From WRAU01 sp964277385 (lineage in GTDB: Bacteria > Pseudomonadota > Alphaproteobacteria > WRAU01 > Hepatincolaceae), in contig OZ195520.1 of assembly GCA_964277385.1 (NCBI GenBank), positions 992,001 through 1,056,000 of the forward strand: a stretch of 64,000 bases of DNA, written 5' to 3'. Within the stretch, counting starts at the first letter, position 1. Each line of letters begins with the position of its first letter. Shown piece after piece: positions 7,236 to 14,807 of this stretch. The position numbers and the translations under genes were made by a program. Under the pieces are notes generated by a model that was not told the DNA's origin, searched no databases, and saw nothing but the letters and a program-made list of their open reading frames with translations.

Positions 7236-7379
7236 ATGTTTATCAGTATTTTTTATTACTATACAATCTTTTACTTACCCAATATTAGAAAGATTAGAAC
7301 CTACAAAAAATATTATTTTATTTTTATTATTATGTATTTATTTTCTGGCTTTTCTTTTGTGGATTCTTTAAAAAAGTAA
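7236..7379 (+). CDS. very small hydrophobic peptide with strong ribosome binding site
   Basis: The 47-residue frame (MFISIFYYYTIFYLPNIRKI start) follows a perfect AAGGAGG at 7221-7227. It has a hydrophobic stretch (YYFIFIIMYLFSGFSF). A shifted frame over the same bases reads TIQSFTYPILERLEPTKNII followed by a stronger membrane segment, then NFAIKVIIPLIPIGFFGFNS in yet another frame. The region may therefore hold a larger frameshifted membrane protein (about 7236-7452). Either reading suggests a small membrane protein. Confidence is low. Confidence 0.3.
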   Translation: MFISIFYYYTIFYLPNIRKIRTYKKYYFIFIIMYLFSGFSFVDSLKK

Positions 7380-7452
7380 GAAATTTTGCCATTAAAGTAA
7401 TTATTCCATTAATTCCTATAGGTTTTTTTGGTTTTAATTCTTCTATCTCTTA

Positions 7453-7726
7453 ATAAAAAACTTTCATTAACTATACTAAAAATCATAACTTATAAACCTT
7501 TTGCTTGTATAACTTTATCTCAAATAATCAATTTATCAATTTCCTTATTATATCTTGCTACTCTACTATCATAAATAATGCTTATTTTAATAGGTTCTTT
7601 TTTGACTGCAATTATTATCATTTTTTTTCAATCCTTGAGAATCTAATTTGAATCTCTTTAATTTTACTTTTTATTATTTGTAACCCTTATTTTACCTTAG
7701 TTTTATATAATTGAATATTTTTTTAT
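7453..7726. other. gene-free AT-rich stretch upstream of operator copy 2
   Basis: No reading frame with a convincing start and length is seen on either strand. Short minus-strand fragments (SIIYDSRVARYNKEIDKLII) may be remnants of coding sequence, but I cannot identify them. Confidence 0.3.
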
Positions 7727-7755
7727 TTGACATGCGGGATATAGTTCCGCATAAT
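7727..7755 (+). promoter_or_regulatory. rightward promoter with 19-bp operator copy 2 in its spacer
   Basis: A consensus TTGACA (7727-7732) and CATAAT (7750-7755) are 17 bases apart. The spacer begins with TGCGGGATATAGTTCCGCA (7733-7751), an imperfect palindrome with TGCGG/CCGCA arms matching operator copy 1 at 16 of 19 positions (inverted). The transcript would run into the small gene at 7862 and the zinc-ribbon gene at 8081. Control by the repressor at 5557 is inferred from the shared operator. Confidence 0.7.
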
Positions 7756-7861
7756 AGAAGCATAAAAAAACAAGCGAATGCAACTTAAAAATAAATCAGA
7801 TATAAGACACTAAACAATAAAAAATGAGTCTTCTGATTGAAAATAACAAAAGAGGTAAAAA

Positions 7862-8002
7862 ATGGAAGATAAAACAATAGAAACTAAAAAAACAGAAAGT
7901 GATCAAGAGTATATAAACAGACTACAAATGTGGCTCAAAATAGAAGAAGCAAAAAGGAGTATTGGTACTGTTAATTTTAGCAAACAAGAACAAGAAAAAT
8001 AA
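7862..8002 (+). CDS. small charged protein under the rightward phage promoter
   Basis: The 46-residue protein (MEDKTIETKKTESDQEYINR, then LQMWLKIEEAKRSIGTVNFS) has a good AGAGGT site 5 bases before the ATG. It starts about 107 bases after the operator-controlled promoter. It is hydrophilic and probably helical, with no recognisable family. Such short first genes are common in phage early operons. The function is unknown. Confidence 0.5.
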   Translation: MEDKTIETKKTESDQEYINRLQMWLKIEEAKRSIGTVNFSKQEQEK

Positions 8003-8080
8003 TAATGGAAACAATAATTATATTACTGATGTTCTAGATAATATTTGCACTTAAAGAAAAGAAAAACAAAAGGTAAGACA

Positions 8081-8368
8081 ATGTGTGAAACATGTTATAA
8101 CGGAAGACCGAGTCCAATAGTTAGAGAAATAGGAACAATCAAAAAAGAAATAACATTTACCGCACCAACAGGAGATCATGTAAACTACTGCGTTGATTGT
8201 TATAATCATGAGTTTGAACATTTTGAAAACTTTTACTGTGAAGAATGTAATCAGTTTCACAATAGATCTGAAATAAATCACGAAGAAGTAAGTAGCAAGT
8301 ACCTGTGTAATGCTTGTTATTATGAATTTTGCAAAATTAATTGTTATAAAGGTATTTGGGAGGATTAA
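8081..8368 (+). CDS. zinc-ribbon-like protein with four Cys-x-x-Cys motifs
   Basis: The 95-residue protein contains CETC (near the start), CVDC, CEEC and CNAC, plus several nearby histidines and further cysteines. This is the pattern of a double treble-clef or zinc-ribbon fold binding two zinc ions. The ATG at 8081 is preceded by AAGGT; an earlier in-frame ATG at 8045 lacks such a site. Between the motifs is an ITFTAPTGDHVNYC segment resembling small phage zinc-finger proteins. It lies downstream of operator copy 2 and upstream of a broken gene. The target, DNA or protein, cannot be told from sequence. Confidence 0.6.
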   Translation: MCETCYNGRPSPIVREIGTIKKEITFTAPTGDHVNYCVDCYNHEFEHFENFYCEECNQFHNRSEINHEEVSSKYLCNACYYEFCKINCYKGIWED

Positions 8369-8369
8369 A

Positions 8370-8627
8370 ATGATAACAAAAAACTTAATATTAGAGTATG
8401 TACAAAGTTTTTTATAAAAAGATCTAACAACACTATTAACTAGTAATTTTATTTTAGAAAACATAGAAATAGAATATTTAGAACTAACAGAAATAGAATA
8501 TTTAGAACTAACAGAAATAGAATATGCGGTATTACATGCTAAATTGACTCTTGCTTTTATAACTGTTTTAGAAGAAGAAGCCAAAACTGTTATCAGAGAG
8601 TTTTATGATAAAAAAACTTGTTCTTGA
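8370..8627 (+). pseudogene. small helical protein with early stop codon and internal 24-bp repeat
   Basis: A GGGAGG site precedes the ATG at 8370. The frame stops at codon 16 (TAA) after MITKNLILEYVQSFL, then continues open for 69 more codons in the same frame. The continuation includes ELTEIEYL repeats and ends FYDKKTCS. Restoring codon 16 would give an 85-residue acidic helical protein. It overlaps nothing and follows the zinc-ribbon gene by 1 base, so it was probably the third gene of the rightward operon. Confidence 0.45.
8466..8525. repeat. 24-bp tandem repeat, 2.5 copies
   Basis: Identical 24-bp units start at 8466 and 8490, and a 12-bp half unit starts at 8514. They keep the reading frame and encode EIEYLELT repeats in the broken gene at 8370. 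Perfect identity suggests recent expansion. Confidence 0.8.
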
Positions 8628-8885
8628 TGAGTTGTAATAAAAATAGAAAATAACAATGAAATATGCCCATTTATGGGTTAATGATTTTAAGAATAGATAT
8701 TAAAAAATATCACGAGTAATAAGAAAATTATAATAACCATACAAACAAGTAAGTGTCTATTGTTTTATGTTTTTTATGTACTTAAAAAACTCAAAAAGAT
8801 AAAACAAAAAAAGGCTTTAAAAGTTTGATTATAAAGTACTATCTCAGGAAAAAACTAGGCAAAACATAACTTCGACATCTTTTGA

Positions 8886-8961
8886 TGGTGCCCGAGGGCG
8901 GAATCGAACCACCGACACAAGGATTTTCAGTCCTCCGCTCTACCATCTGAGCTACTCGGGC
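8886..8961 (-). tRNA. tRNA-Phe (GAA)
   Basis: The minus strand folds as a complete cloverleaf: acceptor GCCCGAG/CTCGGGC, anticodon loop CTGAAAA (anticodon GAA), T-loop GTTCGATTC, discriminator A, and an encoded CCA at 8888-8886. It marks the boundary between the phage-like region and housekeeping genes; I see no matching 3'-end duplicate at the other side. Confidence 0.95.
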
Positions 8962-9149
8962 AAAATTGATTTAACTTACAAAAAAAGCGTTAACACAATA
9001 AATCTACTATCAACCAATCACTATATATTTATATATCAAAAATACTTTATTGTCTACTACTTTCTAAAACACAAATAGTTAAGTTTTAAAAAACTATATG
9101 ATACCTTACTTATATTATTTTATTTACTTTTATAGTTTAGGATTTTTTA

Positions 9150-9350
9150 TTAGAATCTATCTTTACTTTCTTCCATAGAATTTAATTTTTCTAACTCTTC
9201 TTCGTTTATATCATCATACTCAACAACAAGAACAGAGTAATTACCAGAAAACCACTTATATAAATCTATAGATTTACATCTTGATGAACAAAAAGGTAGT
9301 ATTTTAATATCGTTTGATGATTTATTCTTACAAACAGGACACTTTGCCAT
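9150..9350 (-). CDS. yacG: DNA gyrase inhibitor / zinc-binding protein YacG
   Basis: The 66-residue protein has the complete YacG signature: CPVC near the N-terminus, then PFCSSRCKSIDLYKWFSGNY. The two Cys pairs bind zinc. E. coli YacG binds GyrB and blocks DNA binding. The tail is acidic (DDINEEELEKLNSMEES). The start is ambiguous: GTG at 9362, ATG at 9353 and ATG at 9350 are all in frame. GAGG lies 6 bases before the last, which I chose. In alphaproteobacteria yacG commonly lies near maf and infA, as it does here (RNase G and maf are the next two genes upstream). Confidence 0.85.
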   Translation of the reverse strand: MAKCPVCKNKSSNDIKILPFCSSRCKSIDLYKWFSGNYSVLVVEYDDINEEELEKLNSMEESKDRF

Positions 9351-9526
9351 CATTTTCCTCACTATTTCTATATTAAGAATTTAAAACAATAATTATATAC
9401 TAAATACTCATAACAAAATCAAATACATCACAAAAACAGCACATTTTTAAAAAATCTTATTATTTCTAATTTTATCTGCTACTAATAAGAATTATGTATA
9501 ATTACCTCAAATATTATTGATTTTTA

Positions 9527-10870
9527 TTATTTCAATTTAGGTTTCTTAACAGATTCATCAATATTAAAACTAATTGGATATTCTAGTTTAAAATTTAACT
9601 CTTCTATATCTTTTGTTGCAATACTTTGTAATTTCGCTAGATACTTAGAATTAATATCTACACTAATTTTACTAATACCATCACTAATTAGCTTTTTAAC
9701 ATCACTAAGCAACATAAACAGCAAATAATCCATATTTTTAGATGATAATAAAGAAAAACTATCTTGATTTTTTTGCCTAGAAATTTCTAATAATCCTAAA
9801 TTAGAAAATCCTAAAATTGTAGTTTTCGTTTCATCTAAATCAAACAGTTTTTTTGCTAAAGCCATCATATTGTTGCGATATTGTTTATTAGTAATTTTCA
9901 ATACGTCTATTAAAATTTGCCCACTCAAATTTCTTAATATAATTTGATTAACAATAAATGGCAACATATCCATATTTGCTTGATATATTACATCTTCTTT
10001 AGAATGATTCATAGATAATTCACCAGAAAAATTTACATCTATATAATTGAAAGCATCATGTTCGTAAAATATTAAATCTAAATAGTCATTTAATTGTAAT
10101 CTGTTATCCGATATTTCTTTTAGATATTCTCTTATTTCATAATAATCTAATATATCTTCTTTTTTATCATGAATAGAAATTTTTACATTATATTTAGAAA
10201 AAATTTCTTTAATATTAATAGCTTCTTCTATTGAATCCACAATTATTTCATCAGGAAATAACTTAGAATTAGAAAGCATAATATTTTCTACAACATCAAA
10301 ACTCCAAATTAAACCAACATTTTTTGCCGATTTTACTTCTATCCATTTATTATTAATAGATTTATATTCTAGTATTAAATCATTTAACATGGAATGTTTA
10401 TAAAGGCTTCTAACAATAAAGCCACAATCAGTTTCTTTATTATAGTTTAATTGTTCTATAATATTTGATCTATCTTGATCTGTTAACTTTTTGCTAAAAA
10501 TAACATTATGAGAATTAGGTTTGAATCTAATTAAAAAACCATTTATTCCTATATCTTTACTAACAATTGCCAGCTTATTTGGAATAGTTTCTTCTTTTAC
10601 AACCTGAACAATAATTTTTTCACCAATTTTTAGATTTTCTTTAGATTTTCCTATCTTTAAAAAAGCCTTTTTACTGTTACCTAAATTAACAAAGGCGCCT
10701 AATAAAGAAGGTACAATTTCTGAAATTTGAGCAAAATAAATATCATTAACCTTAGGAGATTTACCAATTTTAGATTCAAAAAAAACATTTTGTAAAACAT
10801 CATTTTTTAAACGAAAAATTGCTTTATAAAAACTCGTAGAAGAAACAACTAACTTAACATTATTATTCAT
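9527..10870 (-). CDS. rng: ribonuclease G/E family endoribonuclease, short form
   Basis: The 447-residue protein has an S1 RNA-binding region (about 38-90, with VPSLLGAFVNLGNSKKAFLK) and an RNase-H-like region. It also has the DNase-I-like catalytic part with both metal-binding aspartates: Asp278 in FNYIDVN and Asp322 in ILIDVLKI. RNase G/E cuts single-stranded RNA in rRNA 5'-end maturation and mRNA decay. The protein is a little shorter than E. coli RNase G (489). The cysteine pair of the zinc-link that joins subunits in RNase E is absent: the sequence after LLEISRQK has none. Sequence is fast-evolving. yacG, rng, maf, infA and murA all run leftward here. Confidence 0.8.
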   Translation of the reverse strand: MNNNVKLVVSSTSFYKAIFRLKNDVLQNVFFESKIGKSPKVNDIYFAQISEIVPSLLGAFVNLGNSKKAFLKIGKSKENLKIGEKIIVQVVKEETIPNKLAIVSKDIGINGFLIRFKPNSHNVIFSKKLTDQDRSNIIEQLNYNKETDCGFIVRSLYKHSMLNDLILEYKSINNKWIEVKSAKNVGLIWSFDVVENIMLSNSKLFPDEIIVDSIEEAINIKEIFSKYNVKISIHDKKEDILDYYEIREYLKEISDNRLQLNDYLDLIFYEHDAFNYIDVNFSGELSMNHSKEDVIYQANMDMLPFIVNQIILRNLSGQILIDVLKITNKQYRNNMMALAKKLFDLDETKTTILGFSNLGLLEISRQKNQDSFSLLSSKNMDYLLFMLLSDVKKLISDGISKISVDINSKYLAKLQSIATKDIEELNFKLEYPISFNIDESVKKPKLK

Positions 10871-11023
10871 TAATAATTTTTATCTCCAAACAAGATATGT
10901 TGTATATTATATTATTACTATAATTGCGTAATTTTTTTCTTATATTAAGATATATTTATATAGCAATTGAATATTGATTACACAATACGCTATCTTATTA
11001 TTAAAAAATTATAAATATCTTAT

Positions 11024-11620
11024 TTAAGATATATTGTAATTAAAGTTATAGCCCATACCAGTAAGAGTATTATAAACATTAAAAATTGGAAGACCTACAA
11101 CATTAGAAACCGAACCATTTATTTGTTTAACAAACAGTTCAAACTTGCCTTGTATCGCGTATCCTCCTGATTTTTCTTCCCATTCTTGAGATTTCAAATA
11201 CCAATTAATTTCATCAATAGATAATCTTTTTAGTGTTATAATTGTTTTAATAACTTTTGTAACTATCTGATTATTAGGTGAAATAATACTAAAAGATGTT
11301 AAAACACTATGCTTACCACCACTTAATAAATTTAAAAAATCTCTTGCCTGATTAACATCACTTGGTTTTCCTAAAATAGTTGCACCTTTAATAACAGCCG
11401 TATCAGCAGATATTATAAAAGATCCCTCATGTTGTTTTTTTACAACAAGAGCTTTTTCTAATGACACTCTTTTTACATATTCATAAGGTTTTTCATTTTT
11501 TTTAGGGGTTTCATCAATATCAGCTGGAATCACTTCATTAGGGATAATTCCTATTTTACCTAATAATTCTAACCTTCTAGGAGAACTTGATGCTAATACA
11601 AGTTTTTGTTTATTTATCAT
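11024..11620 (-). CDS. maf: Maf-like nucleoside triphosphate pyrophosphatase
   Basis: The 198-residue protein has the Maf signature near the N-terminus (LVLASSSPRRLELLGKIGI), the catalytic Asp in IISADTAVI, and the late motif KSGGYAIQGKFELFVKQING. Maf proteins hydrolyse dTTP/UTP or modified nucleotides to monophosphates and are linked to septum arrest and house-cleaning. The ATG coincides with the end of infA (1-base overlap), so the two are translationally coupled; this infA-maf order is typical of alphaproteobacteria. Length is normal for the family. Confidence 0.92.
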   Translation of the reverse strand: MINKQKLVLASSSPRRLELLGKIGIIPNEVIPADIDETPKKNEKPYEYVKRVSLEKALVVKKQHEGSFIISADTAVIKGATILGKPSDVNQARDFLNLLSGGKHSVLTSFSIISPNNQIVTKVIKTIITLKRLSIDEINWYLKSQEWEEKSGGYAIQGKFELFVKQINGSVSNVVGLPIFNVYNTLTGMGYNFNYNIS

Positions 11621-11937
11621 TATGCTTTCTTATTTTTATTATCTTCTGGCTTTGGTGTACTATTTTTATCAGTTTTAAATCTATATTCTAGTCTAGCATT
11701 AACCATAAAATCTGTTCTTTTTAAGTTAGGAATATCTGTAGGACTAATTCTTACAGTTACTGTATCGTATAATAAAATTCTGATTTTAAATTTTCTCATT
11801 TTACCAGCAGTACGAGCTAAAACAACAGCTCCATTAGGTAATTTTACCTTGAATTTAGTATCTGGTAAAATTTCAATAACCTCACCTGTTATTGCAATTC
11901 CTTTTTCGTCTTGTTTAATATCTGGTATATCATTCAT
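11620..11937 (-). CDS. infA: translation initiation factor IF-1, extended form
   Basis: The OB-fold core is clear: GEVIEILPDTKFKVKLPNGA, then GKMRKFKIRILLYDTVTVRI. IF-1 binds the 30S A-site during initiation. At 105 residues it is longer than the usual 72. About 12 extra residues (around IPNLKRTDFMVN) sit in the segment that is normally a short turn before the final ITYRFK-like strand (here LEYRFK). A Lys/Pro-rich tail (DKNSTPKPEDNKNKKA) follows, and there is a slightly long N-terminus. It overlaps murA (TAATG) and maf (1 base). The family assignment is safe; the effect of the insertion is unknown. Confidence 0.9.
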   Translation of the reverse strand: MNDIPDIKQDEKGIAITGEVIEILPDTKFKVKLPNGAVVLARTAGKMRKFKIRILLYDTVTVRISPTDIPNLKRTDFMVNARLEYRFKTDKNSTPKPEDNKNKKA

Positions 11938-13211
11938 TAAATATCTACTCCTCTTTTAATGTCAGCACCTAAGCTAAATAAGTTTCCAACTGCATCAACA
12001 TAACCGCGATCTAAATGATGTAATTGTGTCATTGTAGTTTCCCCTTTTGCCACAAGCCCTGCAATAATTAAACAAAAAGCAGATCTTAAATCAGTGGCTT
12101 TTACTTCTGCTGAACATAAATGATCAACACCCTCAACAATTGCTGTCGAATTATCTTTTATAACCGCATTTGCACCCATTCTATTTAATTCTGGAATATG
12201 TGTAAATCTATTTTCAAAAATCTTTTCACTAAATACTGATTTTCCATTCGCAACACACATCAAAGCCATAAATGGAGATTGTAAATCTGTAGGAAATAAT
12301 GGATATGGGGCTGTTGTAATATCTACTGAATTTATAACACCTGTAGATTTAATTTCTATTGAATTAAAACCTAAGCAATTAACATCAGCACCAACTTTCT
12401 CTAGTGTTTCTAAAAAATTACCCCAAATATCATAATCAACATTTTCTAAGATAATTTCTCCTTTAGTAGCAATTGTTGCAATTGCATAACTACCAGCTTG
12501 AATTCTATCCGCTATAACCCTATGAGTTGTACCATGTAAGGATTCTACTCCTTCAACTTCAATGACAGAAGTACCAGCTCCCTCTATTTTAGCTCCCATT
12601 TTAATTAAGCAATTAGCTAAATCTATAATTTCTGGCTCACGTGCAACATTTATTAGCTTAGTTTTCCCTCTTGCTAAAGTAGCCGCCATTAAAACATTTT
12701 CGGTAGCACCTACAGATACTTTATTAAAGGTAATTTCTGATCCTATTAAGCCATTAGGAGCATCAGCAATAATATTTCCATGCTCCATTTTAATATTAGC
12801 ACCCATTTGTTGTAAGGCACTAACATGCAAATCTACTGGTCTAAGACCAATTGAACAACCACCTGGTAAAGGAACTACAGCCTTTTTATACCTAGCTAAA
12901 AGGGGACCTAAAATTAAAACAGATGCTCTCATTACACTTACTAAATCATAAGATGCTGAAAAATTAGAAATATTGCTACTATCAAAAGTAACTATATCGT
13001 TATTAACTTCTATAGAACATCCCAATTCCTTTAGGATTTCATAAATTACATCCATATCAGAAAGGCTTGGAACATTACTTAGAATAAGTTTTTCTTTAGT
13101 TAAAATAGATGATACAACCAAAGGAAGAGCCGAATTTTTTGATCCTGGAACTTTTAGTTTTCCTTTTAATTGCTTTCCACCAATAATTTTGATTTTATCT
13201 ACATTTTGCAT
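11937..13211 (-). CDS. murA: UDP-N-acetylglucosamine 1-carboxyvinyltransferase
   Basis: This is the first committed step of peptidoglycan synthesis: transfer of enolpyruvate from PEP to UDP-GlcNAc in the cytoplasm. The 424-residue protein has full length. It carries the catalytic cysteine (Cys119 in LPGGCSIGLRPVDLH, the fosfomycin target), the N-terminal Lys in VPGSKNSALP, and the DRIQAGSYA and TDLRSAFCLI motifs. It overlaps infA at TAATG and follows a small conserved gene. With the Rod operon at 21.7-27 kb it indicates that this organism makes at least some peptidoglycan. Confidence 0.96.
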   Translation of the reverse strand: MQNVDKIKIIGGKQLKGKLKVPGSKNSALPLVVSSILTKEKLILSNVPSLSDMDVIYEILKELGCSIEVNNDIVTFDSSNISNFSASYDLVSVMRASVLILGPLLARYKKAVVPLPGGCSIGLRPVDLHVSALQQMGANIKMEHGNIIADAPNGLIGSEITFNKVSVGATENVLMAATLARGKTKLINVAREPEIIDLANCLIKMGAKIEGAGTSVIEVEGVESLHGTTHRVIADRIQAGSYAIATIATKGEIILENVDYDIWGNFLETLEKVGADVNCLGFNSIEIKSTGVINSVDITTAPYPLFPTDLQSPFMALMCVANGKSVFSEKIFENRFTHIPELNRMGANAVIKDNSTAIVEGVDHLCSAEVKATDLRSAFCLIIAGLVAKGETTMTQLHHLDRGYVDAVGNLFSLGADIKRGVDI

Positions 13212-13231
13212 TACTTATATTAATTAACCTT

Positions 13232-13384
13232 TTAGTTATTATTTTGTTTCGTAATAGAGCCATTAGATATCTCTAATTCTTCTTTTCTATTAATTTTTTG
13301 CTTTTTTCTTTTTCTTAAATTCTCCCTTAATGCCTTTGCTATAGCTTCCGCTTTTTCATTTTTAGGAGTTTTTGAATTCTTCAT
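13232..13384 (-). CDS. small conserved alphaproteobacterial-type protein upstream of murA
   Basis: The 50-residue basic protein reads MKNSKTPKNEKAEAIAKALR, then ENLRKRKKQKINRKEEL. Short proteins with an 'ALRxNLxRRKxQ' core directly upstream of murA are widespread in alphaproteobacteria, mostly annotated as hypothetical; the match is to that pattern. The ATG is at 13384 and the stop is 20 bases before the murA start, so they are likely co-transcribed. The function is unknown. Confidence 0.65.
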   Translation of the reverse strand: MKNSKTPKNEKAEAIAKALRENLRKRKKQKINRKEELEISNGSITKQNNN

Positions 13385-13510
13385 GATACTAAATTTTTAC
13401 CGAAACTTTACCATCTTAATATAATAATCTCATAATGGTTATTCTAATGTAAAAAAAATATTTTGCAATTATTACTTTTATCTAATATGATAATAAGTGC
13501 TAATATATTT

Positions 13511-13585
13511 GCCATCATAGCTCAGGGGTAGAGCACGTCATTGGTAATGACGGGGTCGCATGTTCAATTCATGCTGGTGGCACCA
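13511..13585 (+). tRNA. tRNA-Thr (GGT)
   Basis: Complete cloverleaf: acceptor GCCATCA/TGGTGGC (one G-T pair), D-arm GCTC-AGGGGTA-GAGC, anticodon stem CGTCA/TGACG with loop TTGGTAA (anticodon GGT), T-loop GTTCAATTC, discriminator A and encoded CCA. Confidence 0.95.
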
Positions 13586-13934
13586 GTTATCAAATCTTTT
13601 ATTTTACTATCTTACTAAACAAAAATTCATCCATTTTTTTAATGTAAAAAATTCATAAAAAAAGCAACTATGACCAAAAAAGATGCATTTATTCCACGAT
13701 CGGAATTAATAAAATTGGTAAATTAGGAATCTTTGAATTGTGTATTAATAACCTAAAATTTTTTTAAATTCAAATTTAATTGATATCTTAAAATACAATA
13801 TTAAATTAAAAGTCATTTAATTCTTAATTAAAAAAACTAATCTATTCTTCTATAAAAGAGTATATTGATACAATTTGTAAAAAAAAGGGGTAGCTTTATG
13901 CTACCCCTTTATCTAATAATTCAATTTTAATTAA
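13586..13934. other. spacer between tRNA-Thr and the P44-like array
   Basis: No gene is visible. From about 13730 it is a diverged copy of the spacers that lie between array genes (for example TTTAAATTCAAATTTAATTG and the run leading into the terminator). This shows that each duplicated unit includes downstream as well as upstream DNA. Confidence 0.6.
13884..13910 (-). terminator. terminator of P44-like gene 1
   Basis: An 11-bp stem AAAGGGGTAGC/GCTACCCCTTT with loop TTTAT is followed, on the minus strand, by a T-run. It lies 24 bases past the gene's stop. The loop is the reverse complement of that in copies 2 and 3 (ATAAA). Confidence 0.85.
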
Positions 13935-14732
13935 TTAAAATTTATAAATATAATTAACACCTATAAAATTATCAAATACATTTTGCTTTTTCCCTTTTCC
14001 TGAATAAGAAACTGGTTTATCTTCATTAATTACGCCATCTTTAACAACCGTATTATCTATCATATTTGTTTTAATTTTTGAACTCATATAATCTGCACCC
14101 CAAAATATAGAAAACACATTGTGTTGATTTAAGTTAATATCAGTCCCAACTTGCATATGATATGATATTCCATCCATCTTATTTTTCATCGTTTGAACAC
14201 TATAATCACCTCCATCAGCACGAGTACCAGCAGCACCGTCACCCAAAGAGGTAAATTGTCTAGATTTATATTGTGAATATCCTAATCCAGCTTTTACAAA
14301 TGGTGTTATATATTCTGTTGGTAATGGAAGTTTACCTACTAAATACATAATATAATTATCTGATTTATTAGAATAATTTCTATCAGAAAATTTATTTTCA
14401 TTTTTTGTTAATTCAGCACTGTAATCTCTTACTAAACCTTGTTTGTAGTTTAATTCAACTGCAAAAAACTTATTAACTTCATATCCTACACCTAAATTTA
14501 ATAAATGTTTTGCACTTTGGATTCTATTAGGGCTAGATTTTGTAAAATCATACCCATTGTCTTTATCTTCTTTTTTTAATCCTGATTTTTCTTTGAATTT
14601 AGTATTATTTAATGATTCGCTTACACCAGCAGTAATATAAAAACCTTTTAAATAATTGTTTTCATTAGCTTTTGCTTGTGTAATATATAGTGATAGTGTA
14701 GCTATTAATAATATATAAAATTTACTTTTCAT
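13935..14732 (-). CDS. P44/Msp2-like surface antigen, array copy 1
   Basis: This 265-residue outer-membrane beta-barrel protein has a signal peptide (MKSKFYILLIATLSLYITQA, cleaved near QAKA/NENN). The Surface_Ag_2-like frame follows: NYLKGFYITAGVSESLNNTK, FFAVELNYKQGLVRDYSAEL, LPLPTEYITPFVKAGLGYSQ, YHMQVGTDINLNQHNVFSIF, and a last strand FIGVNYIYKF. Ehrlichia and Anaplasma use this family (P28, P44, Msp2) as abundant, variable porin-like antigens. It is identical to copy 2 except residue 12 (Thr here, Ile there). It has its own promoter and terminator. Confidence 0.85.
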   Translation of the reverse strand: MKSKFYILLIATLSLYITQAKANENNYLKGFYITAGVSESLNNTKFKEKSGLKKEDKDNGYDFTKSSPNRIQSAKHLLNLGVGYEVNKFFAVELNYKQGLVRDYSAELTKNENKFSDRNYSNKSDNYIMYLVGKLPLPTEYITPFVKAGLGYSQYKSRQFTSLGDGAAGTRADGGDYSVQTMKNKMDGISYHMQVGTDINLNQHNVFSIFWGADYMSSKIKTNMIDNTVVKDGVINEDKPVSYSGKGKKQNVFDNFIGVNYIYKF

Positions 14733-14778
14733 AATTTATTATCCTTATAGTTAAAATATTAATAAAGTATCATCTGTT

Positions 14779-14807
14779 ATAGTACAAAGATTTATTAAAT
14801 TTAGCAA
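14779..14807 (-). promoter_or_regulatory. promoter of P44-like gene 1
   Basis: On the minus strand, -35 TTGCTA (14807-14802), a 17-base spacer and -10 TACTAT (14784-14779) lie about 50 bases before the ATG. The same -35 plus AATTTAAT and exact spacing recur before all four array genes. Confidence 0.6.

Noticed and set aside
8051..8584. Long minus-strand reading frame (177 codons) opposite the zinc-ribbon gene
   Set aside because: It is antisense to a gene with four CxxC motifs and a ribosome binding site, and its repetitive part only mirrors the 24-bp tandem repeat. Not a gene.
8886..8961. tRNA-Phe as attachment site of the phage-like element
   Set aside because: No duplicate of the tRNA 3' end is visible at the left side of the region within the window, and no integrase is present; position alone is not enough.
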